Origin: DATILI01 sp035476635
GTDB lineage: Bacteria > Pseudomonadota > Gammaproteobacteria > Burkholderiales > Burkholderiaceae_C
Assembly (NCBI GenBank): GCA_035476635.1
Contig: DATILI010000259.1
Coordinates: 1-40,229, forward strand
DNA: 40,229 nucleotides
Reading direction: 5' to 3'
This document shows positions 1 through 9,215 of this stretch, piece after piece. The notes under the pieces were generated by a model. The model was not told where the DNA came from, did not search any database, and saw nothing but the letters and a program-made list of their open reading frames with translations. Position 1 is the stretch's first letter. Every line of letters begins with the position of its first letter. The translations under genes were made by a program, and so were the position numbers.

Positions 1-1
1 C

Positions 2-88
2 AACATCGCGCTGTGCATTGATACCTGTCTGCGCCATCCTGCCTGGCGGCTGAGCCTTCAAACCCACAAGATCAGCGGCATTCGCTAG
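2..88 (+). CDS. queE: 7-carboxy-7-deazaguanine synthase QueE, C-terminal end (partial)
   Basis: Only the last 28 codons lie in the window, ending in TAG at 86-88. The reading ends in a stretch containing WRLSLQTHK followed by ISGIR, which matches the characteristic C-terminus of QueE. QueE is the radical-SAM enzyme that converts 6-carboxytetrahydropterin to 7-carboxy-7-deazaguanine for queuosine. The gene lies 11 nt upstream of queD, whose product makes the QueE substrate, so the two are probably cotranscribed. The radical-SAM cysteine motif lies outside the window and cannot be checked. Confidence 0.85.
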   Translation, partial: NIALCIDTCLRHPAWRLSLQTHKISGIR

Positions 89-99
89 GACGTCTCACC

Positions 100-462
100 A
101 TGCTGTACACCGTCAGCCAGCGTTTTTTCTTCGACGCGGCGCACACGCTCAAGCGCGATATCGAAGTCGTTGGCAGCCGCCGCGTGCATGGCCACACCTA
201 CCATGCCGAGGTCTGGCTCAAGGGCGAGCGCGACCCCATCTCCGGCATGGTGATCGACCTCGGCGTGCTGCGCCGGCGGCTCGACGACGTGCGCCACCAG
301 CTCGACCACCACATGCTCGACGATGTGCCGGGCCTGCATCCGCCAACCTTGGAAAACCTCTGTTTGTTCATTGCCAATGCGCTGTCCGATCTCAAGCCGC
401 AGCTCGCGCGCGTGAAGGTCTGGCGCGAAGCGCTGGGCGATGCCTGTTCGCTGGACCTTTAG
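100..462 (+). CDS. queD: 6-carboxytetrahydropterin synthase QueD (6-pyruvoyl-tetrahydropterin synthase family)
   Basis: This 120-residue protein has the usual QueD length. It should convert dihydroneopterin triphosphate to 6-carboxytetrahydropterin in the cytoplasm, upstream of QueE. Zinc ligands are visible as His15 (FDAAH) and His30/His32 (HGH). The catalytic Asp-His pair is at 69-70 in LDHHML, and Glu110 near the C-terminus is the likely pterin anchor. The position aligning with the catalytic Cys of E. coli QueD (before xRLHGH) is Ser26 here, in the string GSRRVHGH. Start ATG 100 gives 11 nt to the queE stop. The family call is secure. The exact reaction is inferred from the queE linkage, because the catalytic residue differs. 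Confidence 0.88.
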   Translation: MLYTVSQRFFFDAAHTLKRDIEVVGSRRVHGHTYHAEVWLKGERDPISGMVIDLGVLRRRLDDVRHQLDHHMLDDVPGLHPPTLENLCLFIANALSDLKPQLARVKVWREALGDACSLDL

Positions 463-472
463 CGCCTGCGGC

Positions 473-478
473 TATACT
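473..478 (+). promoter_or_regulatory. Candidate -10 element of the thiamine operon promoter
   Basis: TATACT at 473-478 is one mismatch from TATAAT and lies just downstream of the queD stop. Transcription would start near 485, just before the riboswitch. No good -35 box is seen; CTGGAC at 451-456 (16-bp spacing) is the nearest and is weak. Confidence 0.45.
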
Positions 479-486
479 CCCCCTCG

Positions 487-586
487 CTCCGGGGTGCGAT
501 CGGCCAATCATGGCTGGAATCGCTGAGATGGCCAGACCAAACCCGTGAACTTGAATCGGTTCGTACCGACGTAAGAAGAGCTGCCA
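487..586 (+). ncRNA. TPP riboswitch (THI box) upstream of thiC
   Basis: The leader carries the conserved THI-box blocks in order: CGGGGTGC near 490, GCTGAGAT at about 531-538 (the pyrimidine-recognition loop), ACCC followed by GTGAACTTGA near 541-554, and a hairpin in which TCGGT pairs with ACCGA around a TCGT loop, followed by CGTAAG. It lies in the 208-bp gap between queD and thiC and is followed by a hairpin that hides the thiC ribosome binding site. High thiamine diphosphate should therefore shut off thiC translation. The boundaries are approximate. Confidence 0.9.
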
Positions 587-625
587 GGACTCGCCGCACA
601 TCACACGTGCTTGCAACCTGCCACA

Positions 626-661
626 CCTTTCGGAGCACCTGTGTAACCACACGCCGAAAGG
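626..661 (+). promoter_or_regulatory. Hairpin sequestering the thiC Shine-Dalgarno sequence (riboswitch expression platform)
   Basis: CCTTTCGG at 626-633 is perfectly complementary to CCGAAAGG at 654-661. An inner GTGT (641-644) can pair with ACAC (649-652). The 3' arm contains the AAAGGA that serves as the thiC ribosome binding site (657-662, 8 nt before ATG 671). No U-tract follows. The structure looks like translational control by ribosome-site masking, not a transcription terminator. Confidence 0.75.
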
Positions 662-670
662 AATGGCCCG

Positions 671-2554
<1,884 letters not shown>

Positions 2555-2556
2555 AG

Positions 2557-3609
2557 ATGCGAGTTGGCATCGCGGGCGCGGGCCTGCTCGGGCGCCTGCT
2601 GGCGTTCGAGCTGGCGCGCGCGGGGCATGCGGTGGAGGTGTTCGATCCGGCGCCTGGTGCCGATGCACGTGTCGCGGCGGGCTGGACCGCCGCGGGCATG
2701 CTGAGCCCGGTGGCGGAGTTGGAGTGCGCTGATGCGCAAGTCTTCGCGCTGGGCCTGCGCTCGCTGGCACTGTGGCCCAAGCTGCTCGCCCAATTGGCGC
2801 AGCCAGTGCAGTTCAGCCAGGAAGGCAGCCTGTTGCTGGCGCACCGCGGCGATGAAGGCGCGGCGCTGAGAGTGGTCGATCTGCTGCGCAGGAAAGCACC
2901 CGAAGCTTATGCGCCCAATGCCTTGACACCAGCGGCTTTGCGCGCGCTGGAACCCGCAGTGCAGGGGCCGGCCCACGCGTGGCTGCTGCCGTGCGAAGGC
3001 AGCGTGCACACGGTGCAAGCGATGTCCGCCCTGGCGTCCGCCCAGGGCGTGGTGTGGCACTGGAACCAGCCGGTCGACCAGGTGGAAGCTGGTGTCTTGC
3101 ATGTGGGCGGCCAGGCGCTGAAGTTCGACTGGGCCTTCGACGCACGTGGCACCGGCGCGCGGCCGCAGTTGCCGGTGCGCGGCGTACGGGGTGAAATCTT
3201 CTGGCTGCACGCACCCGGTGTGGCGCTGCGACGGCCTCTCAGGTTGCTGCACCCACGGCACCGGGTCTACCTTGTGCCGCGCCCGGATGACATCGTAGTG
3301 GTTGGCGCCAGCGAGATCGAGAGCGAGGACCGCTCTCCCGTGTCGCTGCGCAGCACGGTGGAATTGCTGGCCGCCGCCCACAGCGTGGTGCCCGAGCTGG
3401 CGGAGGCCCGCATCGTCCACAGCGAAGCCAACTTGCGCCCCGCCTTGCCCGACAACCTGCCCAGCATCGAGACAGCGCCGGGCCTGACGCGCATCAACGG
3501 CCTGTTCCGCCATGGCTGGTTGATTGCGCCGGCGCTGGTTGAGCAAGCCCTGCTGTGTGGATTGCGGATCGAGCCCGCAATGACAACTCTTTCGGAGAAC
3601 CCGCAATGA
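2557..3609 (+). CDS. thiO: Glycine oxidase ThiO (FAD-dependent)
   Basis: This 350-residue FAD-dependent oxidase converts glycine to dehydroglycine (iminoacetate), the thiazole precursor used by ThiG. The N-terminus carries a Rossmann dinucleotide motif, GIAGAGLLG, at residues 4-12, followed by an acidic strand end (VEVFD). A late motif, FRHGWLIAPALVEQ, is typical of ThiO-type oxidases near the C-terminus. The gene starts 2 nt after thiC, and its TGA overlaps the thiS ATG in ATGA. The last 16 or so codons are encoded by a REP-like palindrome (3561-3581) and a 10-bp repeat, so the extreme C-terminus is probably not conserved. Presence of ThiO instead of ThiH implies an oxygen-using route to thiazole. 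Confidence 0.93.
   Translation: MRVGIAGAGLLGRLLAFELARAGHAVEVFDPAPGADARVAAGWTAAGMLSPVAELECADAQVFALGLRSLALWPKLLAQLAQPVQFSQEGSLLLAHRGDEGAALRVVDLLRRKAPEAYAPNALTPAALRALEPAVQGPAHAWLLPCEGSVHTVQAMSALASAQGVVWHWNQPVDQVEAGVLHVGGQALKFDWAFDARGTGARPQLPVRGVRGEIFWLHAPGVALRRPLRLLHPRHRVYLVPRPDDIVVVGASEIESEDRSPVSLRSTVELLAAAHSVVPELAEARIVHSEANLRPALPDNLPSIETAPGLTRINGLFRHGWLIAPALVEQALLCGLRIEPAMTTLSENPQ
3561..3581. repeat. REP-like palindrome inside the 3' end of thiO
   Basis: ATTGCGG at 3561-3567 pairs with CCGCAAT at 3575-3581 around a 7-nt loop. Read on the minus strand, the unit begins GTCATTGCGGGCTCGAT, which resembles the short REP-type palindromes scattered through many alpha- and betaproteobacterial genomes. 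The motif CCCGCAATGA at 3574-3583 recurs exactly at 3600-3609, where it contains the thiS start codon. I saw no other full copy in the window. Confidence 0.6.
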
Positions 3610-3809
3610 ACACGATCGTCCTGAACGGCGCGCCGCACCGCATCGCGCCCAACACCACCTTGGCCGACTTCATCGCTGCCACGGGGCAGCCTGCCGAAGC
3701 GCTGGCCACGGCAGTCAACGGCGAGTTCGTGGCGCGCACCGCAAGGCCGCAGCATGTGCTGCACGAAGGCGACGCGGTCTTCACCTTTCAACCGATCACC
3801 GGAGGCTAG
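3606..3809 (+). CDS. thiS: Sulfur carrier protein ThiS
   Basis: The 67-residue ubiquitin-fold protein ends in the diagnostic Gly-Gly (QPITGG). That terminus is adenylated by a ThiF/MoeB-type enzyme and converted to a thiocarboxylate that donates sulfur to ThiG. The start ATG at 3606 overlaps the thiO stop (ATGA). An upstream in-frame extension to 3555 would only read the REP-like element and is rejected. The thiG start follows 2 nt after the stop, and the thiG ribosome binding site (CCGGAGG) lies within the last thiS codons. The likely activating enzyme is the ThiF/MoeB homolog at 14201, outside this operon. Confidence 0.93.
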   Translation: MNTIVLNGAPHRIAPNTTLADFIAATGQPAEALATAVNGEFVARTARPQHVLHEGDAVFTFQPITGG

Positions 3810-3811
3810 CC

Positions 3812-4588
3812 ATGACCTTCCCCATCGCCGACACCGAGCTCCAAAGCCGATTCTTCCTCGGCACCGCCGGCTATCCCTCGCCGCAAGTCCTGCAGCAGGC
3901 CATCGCCGCATCGGGCACCCAGGTGGTGACCGTGGGACTCAAGCGCCAGCTTGCGCAGGCCGGTGCGCCAAACGACTTCTACGCCTTGATTCGCGAGACC
4001 GGCGCGCGCTTGCTGCCGAACACAGCCGGTTGCCGCACGGCACGCGAGGCTGTGGCGCTGGCCCACATGGCGCGCGAGCTGTTCGGCACCCACTGGATCA
4101 AGCTCGAAGTGGTGGGCGACGAGTACACCTTGCAGCCTGATCCGTTCGAGCTGGTGCAGGCCGCGACCGAACTCGCGCGCGCGGGCTTCGAGGTGTTTCC
4201 GTATTGCACCGACGACCTGGTGACCTGCCAGCGCCTGCTCGACGCGGGTTGCCGCATCCTGATGCCCTGGGGCGCGCCGATCGGTTCGGGCCAGGGCTTG
4301 CTGAACCCGCATGCGCTGCGCACCTTGCGCGCACGCCTGCCCGACGTGCCGCTCATCGTCGATGCCGGCATCGGGTCGCCGCGCGATGCGGTGCAGGCGA
4401 TGGAACTCGGCTTCGATGCGGTGCTGCTCAACTCGGCGGTAGCCCAGGCGCATCAACCGGTAGCCATGGCACGCGCCTTCAGGCTCGGCATCGAAGCGGG
4501 GCGGCTCGCATGGGAGGCCGGCATCATGGCCCGGCAAGACATGGCCGTGGCCACCACACAGGTGACCGGGCGGCCCTTCGTCCTCTGA
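3812..4588 (+). CDS. thiG: Thiazole synthase ThiG
   Basis: The 258-residue protein matches the usual ThiG length. It condenses deoxyxylulose 5-phosphate, dehydroglycine and ThiS-thiocarboxylate sulfur into the thiazole phosphate. The Schiff-base lysine is Lys97 in WIKLEVVGD. Other recognisable segments are LPNTAGCRTAREA (68-80), PIGSGQGL and VDAGIGSPRDA, the phosphate-binding loops of its TIM barrel. A GGAGG sequence lies just before ATG 3812. It is translationally linked to thiS upstream and followed by the thiDE fusion 5 nt downstream. Confidence 0.97.
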   Translation: MTFPIADTELQSRFFLGTAGYPSPQVLQQAIAASGTQVVTVGLKRQLAQAGAPNDFYALIRETGARLLPNTAGCRTAREAVALAHMARELFGTHWIKLEVVGDEYTLQPDPFELVQAATELARAGFEVFPYCTDDLVTCQRLLDAGCRILMPWGAPIGSGQGLLNPHALRTLRARLPDVPLIVDAGIGSPRDAVQAMELGFDAVLLNSAVAQAHQPVAMARAFRLGIEAGRLAWEAGIMARQDMAVATTQVTGRPFVL

Positions 4589-4593
4589 AAAAA

Positions 4594-6132
4594 ATGAAGC
4601 AAGCACTCTTTCCCATCGCCTGGACCGTCGCCGGCTCCGACAGCGGCGCCGGCGCCGGCCTGCAAGCCGACCTGCGCGCCTTCGATGCCTTCGGTGTGCA
4701 TGGCTGCTGCGCCGTCGCCGCGATCACGGCACAGAACTCGGTTGCGGTACAGGCGGTCGAGGCCGTCTCGCACCGCATGCTCGATGCGCAACTGGCCGCC
4801 CTGGCCGCGGACTTGCCGCCTGCCGCGATCAAGGCCGGCATGCTGGGCAGCGCCGGCAACCTGCATGCATTGGTGCGCTGGATCGACCGCCTGCGCGAAA
4901 GCAGGCCAGGCCTGCCGCTGGTCGTGGACCCGGTGCTGGGCTCGACCACCGGCACCTCGTTTGCGAACGAGGAATTGCTGCAAGCCTACCGGCGCACGCT
5001 GCTGCCGCGAACCAGCCTGCTCACGCCCAACCGCCGCGAGGCCGCCGCGCTGCTCGGCCAGGCGCCGCTGCAAAGCCGCGCCGACGTCGAGCAAGCGGCC
5101 AAGGCCTTGCTGGAGATGGGGTGCCAGGCCGTCGTGATCACGGGCGGCGACGACGGCGGTGATTCCAGTGAAGACTACGCAGCCACGCCACACGCCAGCG
5201 GCTGGTTGACGCTGGCGCGCGTTGCCACGCCGCACCACCACGGTACGGGCTGCGTGTTCGCATCCAGCGCGGCGGCGGCCCTGGCCCTTGGATTTGTCGA
5301 GATCGAAGCCATCATCCTCGCCAAGATGGCAACCGCGCAGGCGCTGCGCCATGGCTATGCGGCCGGCCTTGGCGCCGGCCCGGTGCGGCCACGTGCCGGC
5401 TTTGGCCTGGATGCCGAAAACCTGCCGCACTTCAGTATTCCTGGCCGGGCGCGGGGCGATGGCTTTGCGGCACTGGCCGATGCTGACCTTGGTCTCTACG
5501 CCGTGGTGGACAGCGCGACCTGGGTGCGGCGCGTGCTGGACGGTGGAGTGCGGACGGTGCAGTTGCGCATCAAGAGCGCGGAGCACCCGACTTTGCGCGA
5601 CGAGTTGCGCGCCAGCATCGCCGCCGCACGCGCGGTGAACGCGCAGCTGTTCATCAACGACCATTGGCAACTCGCCATCGAGGAAGGCGCCTATGGCGTG
5701 CATCTGGGGCAGGAAGACCTGGAGACAGCCGACCTTGCCGCGATCGCGCAAGCGGGCTTGCGGCTGGGCATCAGCACCCACGCCTACTGGGAGGTGTGCC
5801 GCGCCTTGCGCCTGCAGCCCAGCTATATTGCCTGCGGCCCAATCCATCCCACGCAGGCCAAGGCCATGCCGTGGTTGCCGCAAGGCAACGACAACCTGGC
5901 CTACTGGTGCCGCTTGCTGCCGCTACCGGTGGTGGCGATTGCGGGCATGGACATGGAGCGCGCCTTGCAGGCCGCGCAATGCGGCGCGGCCGGTGTGGCG
6001 GTGATCAGCGCCATTACCGCCGCGGCAGCGCCCGAGGCTGCGATCATGGACTTGCAGAACGCGATTCGAACGGGCCAGCGGCTTGCGCAACGCCAGCCTG
6101 CCGCGCTGCCGCGGCCCACGCTGCTGCGCTAG
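4594..6132 (+). CDS. thiDE: Bifunctional ThiD-ThiE: hydroxymethylpyrimidine (phosphate) kinase / thiamine-phosphate synthase
   Basis: This 512-residue fusion carries ThiD in about residues 1-270. That part shows the start WTVAGSDSGAGAGLQ, VVDPVLGSTTGT, LTPNRREAAALL, and the anion-hole motif HGTGC before a run of alanines. The ThiE half spans roughly 300-500, with QLRIK, FINDHW, GVHLGQEDL and CGPIHPT. It phosphorylates the pyrimidine and couples it to thiazole phosphate, completing thiamine phosphate. ATG 4594 is 5 nt after the thiG stop, with no clear Shine-Dalgarno, so translation probably depends on coupling. The open frame extends upstream to 4204, but that part only shadows thiG. No terminator is seen after the stop. 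Confidence 0.95.
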   Translation: MKQALFPIAWTVAGSDSGAGAGLQADLRAFDAFGVHGCCAVAAITAQNSVAVQAVEAVSHRMLDAQLAALAADLPPAAIKAGMLGSAGNLHALVRWIDRLRESRPGLPLVVDPVLGSTTGTSFANEELLQAYRRTLLPRTSLLTPNRREAAALLGQAPLQSRADVEQAAKALLEMGCQAVVITGGDDGGDSSEDYAATPHASGWLTLARVATPHHHGTGCVFASSAAAALALGFVEIEAIILAKMATAQALRHGYAAGLGAGPVRPRAGFGLDAENLPHFSIPGRARGDGFAALADADLGLYAVVDSATWVRRVLDGGVRTVQLRIKSAEHPTLRDELRASIAAARAVNAQLFINDHWQLAIEEGAYGVHLGQEDLETADLAAIAQAGLRLGISTHAYWEVCRALRLQPSYIACGPIHPTQAKAMPWLPQGNDNLAYWCRLLPLPVVAIAGMDMERALQAAQCGAAGVAVISAITAAAAPEAAIMDLQNAIRTGQRLAQRQPAALPRPTLLR

Positions 6133-6151
6133 CAGGCCCCGGCAATCCTTG

Positions 6152-7249
6152 CTACGCCGCGCCGATATTCGGCACCAGTGCACCGGCCGGTTGCCCGGCG
6201 CGCAAGGCGGCGGTGAAGGCCAGCATGCGGTCGATCGGAACGCGGGCGCGCAGGCCGAGGGCCGGGTCGATGTGGATTTCATTCATGCCGGTCTCCAGCA
6301 CCTGCGCCACGCCCGCCAGGCCGTTCATCGCCATCCAGGGGCAATGCGCGCAGCTCTTGCAGGTGGCGCTGTTGCCGGCGGTCGGCGCTTCGATGAAGGT
6401 CTTGCCCGGGTTCAGCTTGCGCAGCTTGTGCAGCATGCCGTTGTCGGTCGCCACGATGAATTCCGTCGCATCGAATTCGCGTGCGGCTTTCAGGATGCCG
6501 GAGGTGGATCCCACGGCATCGGCCAGCGCCACCACATCGGCCGGCGCTTCCGGATGCACCAGCACCTTGGCCGCTGGATGTTCCTTCATGAGGGCTTGCA
6601 GCTCGAAGGCCTTGAACTCGTCGTGAACGATGCATGCGCCGTTCCAGAACACCATGTCGGCGCCGGTTTCGCGCTGGATGTAGCCACCCAGGTGCTTGTC
6701 GGGCGCCCACAAGATCTTGTGGCCCTTGTCCTTGAGCGCGCGCACCACATCCAGTGCGCAGCTGGAAGTCACGAGCCAGTCGGCTCGCGCCTTGACCGCC
6801 GCGCTGGTGTTGGCATACACCACGACCGTGCGATCGGGATGCGCATCGCAGAAGGCGCTGAACTCCTCCAGCGGGCAGCCCAGGTCGAGCGAGCAATTGG
6901 CGTCCAGCTCGGGCATCAGCACGCGCTTCTCGGGTGACACGATCTTGGCCGTCTCGCCCATGAAGCGCACGCCCGACACCACCAGCGTCTGCGCGGCGTG
7001 GTCGCGCCCGAAGCGCGCCATCTCCAGCGAATCGCTAACCAGGCCGCCGGTTTCCTCGGCCAGGTCTTGCAGGTCGGGATGCACGTAGTAATGCGAAATC
7101 ATCACCGCATTGCGCTCTTTCAGCAGGCGGCGGATCTTGTCCTTGAGCTCGCCGCGTTGCTTCGGGCCCGGTTCGACCGGCACGCGCGCCCAGGCGTGCC
7201 TGGTTTCGCAGGCGGGCTGCTCGTATTCCACATCAAACACAACGCTCAT
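6152..7249 (-). CDS. nadA: Quinolinate synthase NadA
   Basis: The 365-residue enzyme condenses iminoaspartate with dihydroxyacetone phosphate to quinolinate, the first step of de novo NAD synthesis. The three 4Fe-4S ligands are recognisable: Cys119 in DANCSLD, Cys206 in NGACIVHDEF, and a Cys of the CKSCAHCPWM motif (297/300/303, most likely 303). HYYVHPD at 53-59 is the usual N-terminal substrate motif. The start is ATG 7249, which shares one base with the nadC stop (TGATG) and has AGGAG at good spacing. It is the last gene of the minus-strand run; nadB is not in the window. Confidence 0.97.
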   Translation of the reverse strand: MSVVFDVEYEQPACETRHAWARVPVEPGPKQRGELKDKIRRLLKERNAVMISHYYVHPDLQDLAEETGGLVSDSLEMARFGRDHAAQTLVVSGVRFMGETAKIVSPEKRVLMPELDANCSLDLGCPLEEFSAFCDAHPDRTVVVYANTSAAVKARADWLVTSSCALDVVRALKDKGHKILWAPDKHLGGYIQRETGADMVFWNGACIVHDEFKAFELQALMKEHPAAKVLVHPEAPADVVALADAVGSTSGILKAAREFDATEFIVATDNGMLHKLRKLNPGKTFIEAPTAGNSATCKSCAHCPWMAMNGLAGVAQVLETGMNEIHIDPALGLRARVPIDRMLAFTAALRAGQPAGALVPNIGAA

Positions 7250-8112
7250 CAAAGCTCCTGAAGGCGCATCGAGAAATCGGTGGCCTTGACGTCCTTGGTC
7301 AGGCCTCCAATGGAAATGCGGTCCACTCCGGTTTCCGCAAGGGCGCGCAAACCATCCAGCGTGACGCCACCGGAAATTTCCAGGATGGCGCGGCCGGCGT
7401 TGAGGCGCACCGCCTCACGCAGTGTGGACAAATCCATGTTGTCCAACAGCACCATGCGCGCACCGGCGCCCAAGGCTTCTTCGAGCTGGGCCAGCGTCTC
7501 GACTTCGATTTCCACAAAGCTGGCGTGCGCGGCCGCACTGGCCGCCGCCTTCAGCACCGCCGTGACGCCGCCGGCGGCAGCGATGTGGTTTTCCTTGATC
7601 AGTACCGCGTCGTACAGGCCGATGCGGTGGTTGGTGCCGCCACCGGTGCGCACGGCGTACTTCTGCGCCAGGCGCAGGCCCGGCAGCGTTTTGCGCGTGT
7701 CCACGATCTGCGCCCGCGTGCCTTGCACGGCTTGCACATAGGTCGCGGTCTTGGTGGCCACGGCGCTCAGCAACTGCAGGAAATTGAGCGCGGTGCGTTC
7801 GCCACTGAGCAGTGCGCGGGCTGCGGCCTCCACCTCGAACACCACTTCATCCGCGCGGCAGCGCTGGCCTTCGGCTACGTGCCAGGTCAAGCGGGCGTCC
7901 GGCGCCAGCTGCCGCAGCGCCGCCTCCACCCAGGGCGCGCCGCAGATCACGGCGGACTCGCGCGCCAGCACGCGCGCACGCGCACGGCGTTGCGGGTCGA
8001 CCAGGCCGGCAGTCAGGTCGCCCGCGCCCAGGTCTTCCTGCAGGGCGCGCGCGGCATCGGCACGCGCCAGATCGGCCACCGCCGAGGGGGAAAAATCAAA
8101 TCCTTGAGGCAT
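7249..8112 (-). CDS. nadC: Nicotinate-nucleotide pyrophosphorylase (carboxylating) NadC
   Basis: The 287-residue enzyme converts quinolinate and PRPP to nicotinate mononucleotide, CO2 and pyrophosphate. Clear motifs are DTRKTLPGLRLAQKYAVRTGG (split across the active site), NHRIGLYDAVLIKENH, and the C-terminal ISGGVTLDGL and DRISIGGLT. The start is ambiguous. ATG 8112 (MPQGFDF) and ATG 8124 (MLAGMPQ) both fit and neither has a Shine-Dalgarno. I give the shorter. The frame stays open to 8328, but that part shadows gpsA. The stop overlaps the nadA start by one base, so the pair is translationally coupled. Confidence 0.95.
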   Translation of the reverse strand: MPQGFDFSPSAVADLARADAARALQEDLGAGDLTAGLVDPQRRARARVLARESAVICGAPWVEAALRQLAPDARLTWHVAEGQRCRADEVVFEVEAAARALLSGERTALNFLQLLSAVATKTATYVQAVQGTRAQIVDTRKTLPGLRLAQKYAVRTGGGTNHRIGLYDAVLIKENHIAAAGGVTAVLKAAASAAAHASFVEIEVETLAQLEEALGAGARMVLLDNMDLSTLREAVRLNAGRAILEISGGVTLDGLRALAETGVDRISIGGLTKDVKATDFSMRLQEL

Positions 8113-8158
8113 GCCCGCAAGCATAGCGGTAAGCGTCGGCGCGATCGCTGGAGAGGCT

Positions 8159-9166
8159 TCAGGCCTGCTCCGCCACCGGCCCGCGCCCCATGAGTGCCGC
8201 CACCGCGTCGGCCGGCTTGAGTCGCCCGTCGAGCAATGCGACGACCGCCTGGGCAATCGGCATTTCAACGCCGAGGCCTTGCGCGCGTTGCTCCACGGTG
8301 CGCGCGCAATAGACGCCCTCCGCCACATGGCCCAATGAATCGACGGCCTCTTGCAGGGTCTTGCCTTCGGCCAGCAGAAGGCCGACCTTGCGGTTGCGGC
8401 TCAGGTCGCCGGTTGCGGTCAGGACCAGGTCGCCCAGGCCGCTCAGGCCCATGAAGGTTTCGGCATTGGCACCCAGCGCCGTGCCCAGCCGCGTCATTTC
8501 GGCCAGCCCGCGCGTGATCAACGCGGCCCGGGCGTTCAGGCCCAGGTTCAGGCCATCGCACAAGCCGGTGGCGATGGCCAGCACGTTCTTCACGGCGCCA
8601 CCGACCTCGACGCCGACGATGTCCTCGTTGGCATAGACACGCAGCGTGGGGCTGTGAAAGGCTTCGACCAGCGCATCGCGCACCGCGGCGTGCTCACTGG
8701 CGGCCACCAGCGCGGTCGGCTGGCCGCGTGCAACTTCCTGGGCAAAGCTTGGTCCGCTGAGTACGCCCGCGCTTAGATTCGGCGCGACTTCTGCGCGTAT
8801 TTCATGCGCCAGCAGCCCAAAGGAAGATCCGGATACCGAAGCCTCGAAGCCTTTGCAAAGCCAGGCCACGGGAACCAGGCAGTCGCGCAAGCCCGCCAGC
8901 AAGCCGCGCAAGCCCGCCATGGGCGTGGCGAGGATGACAAGATCCTGGGCCGCCACCAGCGAACCCAGGGCCTCGACCGGCTCCGCCCGGATGGCAAGCG
9001 AGGCCGGCAGCGAAATGCCCGGCAAGTAGCGGGCGTTCTCGCGGGCGGCCAGCAAGGCATTGGCCTGCTGCGCATCGCGCGCCCAGAGCGTGACCCGGTG
9101 CCGGTCGGCAGCACTGACAGCCAGCGCAGTACCCCAGGCACCGGCGCCGAGAACGATGATGTTCAT
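8159..9166 (-). CDS. gpsA: Glycerol-3-phosphate dehydrogenase [NAD(P)+] GpsA
   Basis: The 335-residue cytoplasmic enzyme reduces dihydroxyacetone phosphate to sn-glycerol 3-phosphate for phospholipid synthesis. The Rossmann motif GAGAWGTALA starts at residue 7. Typical family segments follow: LSGPSFAQEVARG, the AIATGLCDGLNLGLNARAALITRG block containing the catalytic lysine region (VGGAVKNVLA), and GLSGLGDLVLT. It follows secB in the conserved order secB-gpsA. The length and termini look complete. Confidence 0.97.
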   Translation of the reverse strand: MNIIVLGAGAWGTALAVSAADRHRVTLWARDAQQANALLAARENARYLPGISLPASLAIRAEPVEALGSLVAAQDLVILATPMAGLRGLLAGLRDCLVPVAWLCKGFEASVSGSSFGLLAHEIRAEVAPNLSAGVLSGPSFAQEVARGQPTALVAASEHAAVRDALVEAFHSPTLRVYANEDIVGVEVGGAVKNVLAIATGLCDGLNLGLNARAALITRGLAEMTRLGTALGANAETFMGLSGLGDLVLTATGDLSRNRKVGLLLAEGKTLQEAVDSLGHVAEGVYCARTVEQRAQGLGVEMPIAQAVVALLDGRLKPADAVAALMGRGPVAEQA

Positions 9167-9215
9167 AGCGAACTACGCCCCTTGGACCCGGCGCCTGAAA
9201 ATACCCGTCGGCGAT

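Noticed and set aside
4204..4593. Upstream extension of the thiDE frame
   Set aside because: It overlaps thiG in another frame and lacks similarity; ATG 4594 begins at the conserved ThiD N-terminus.
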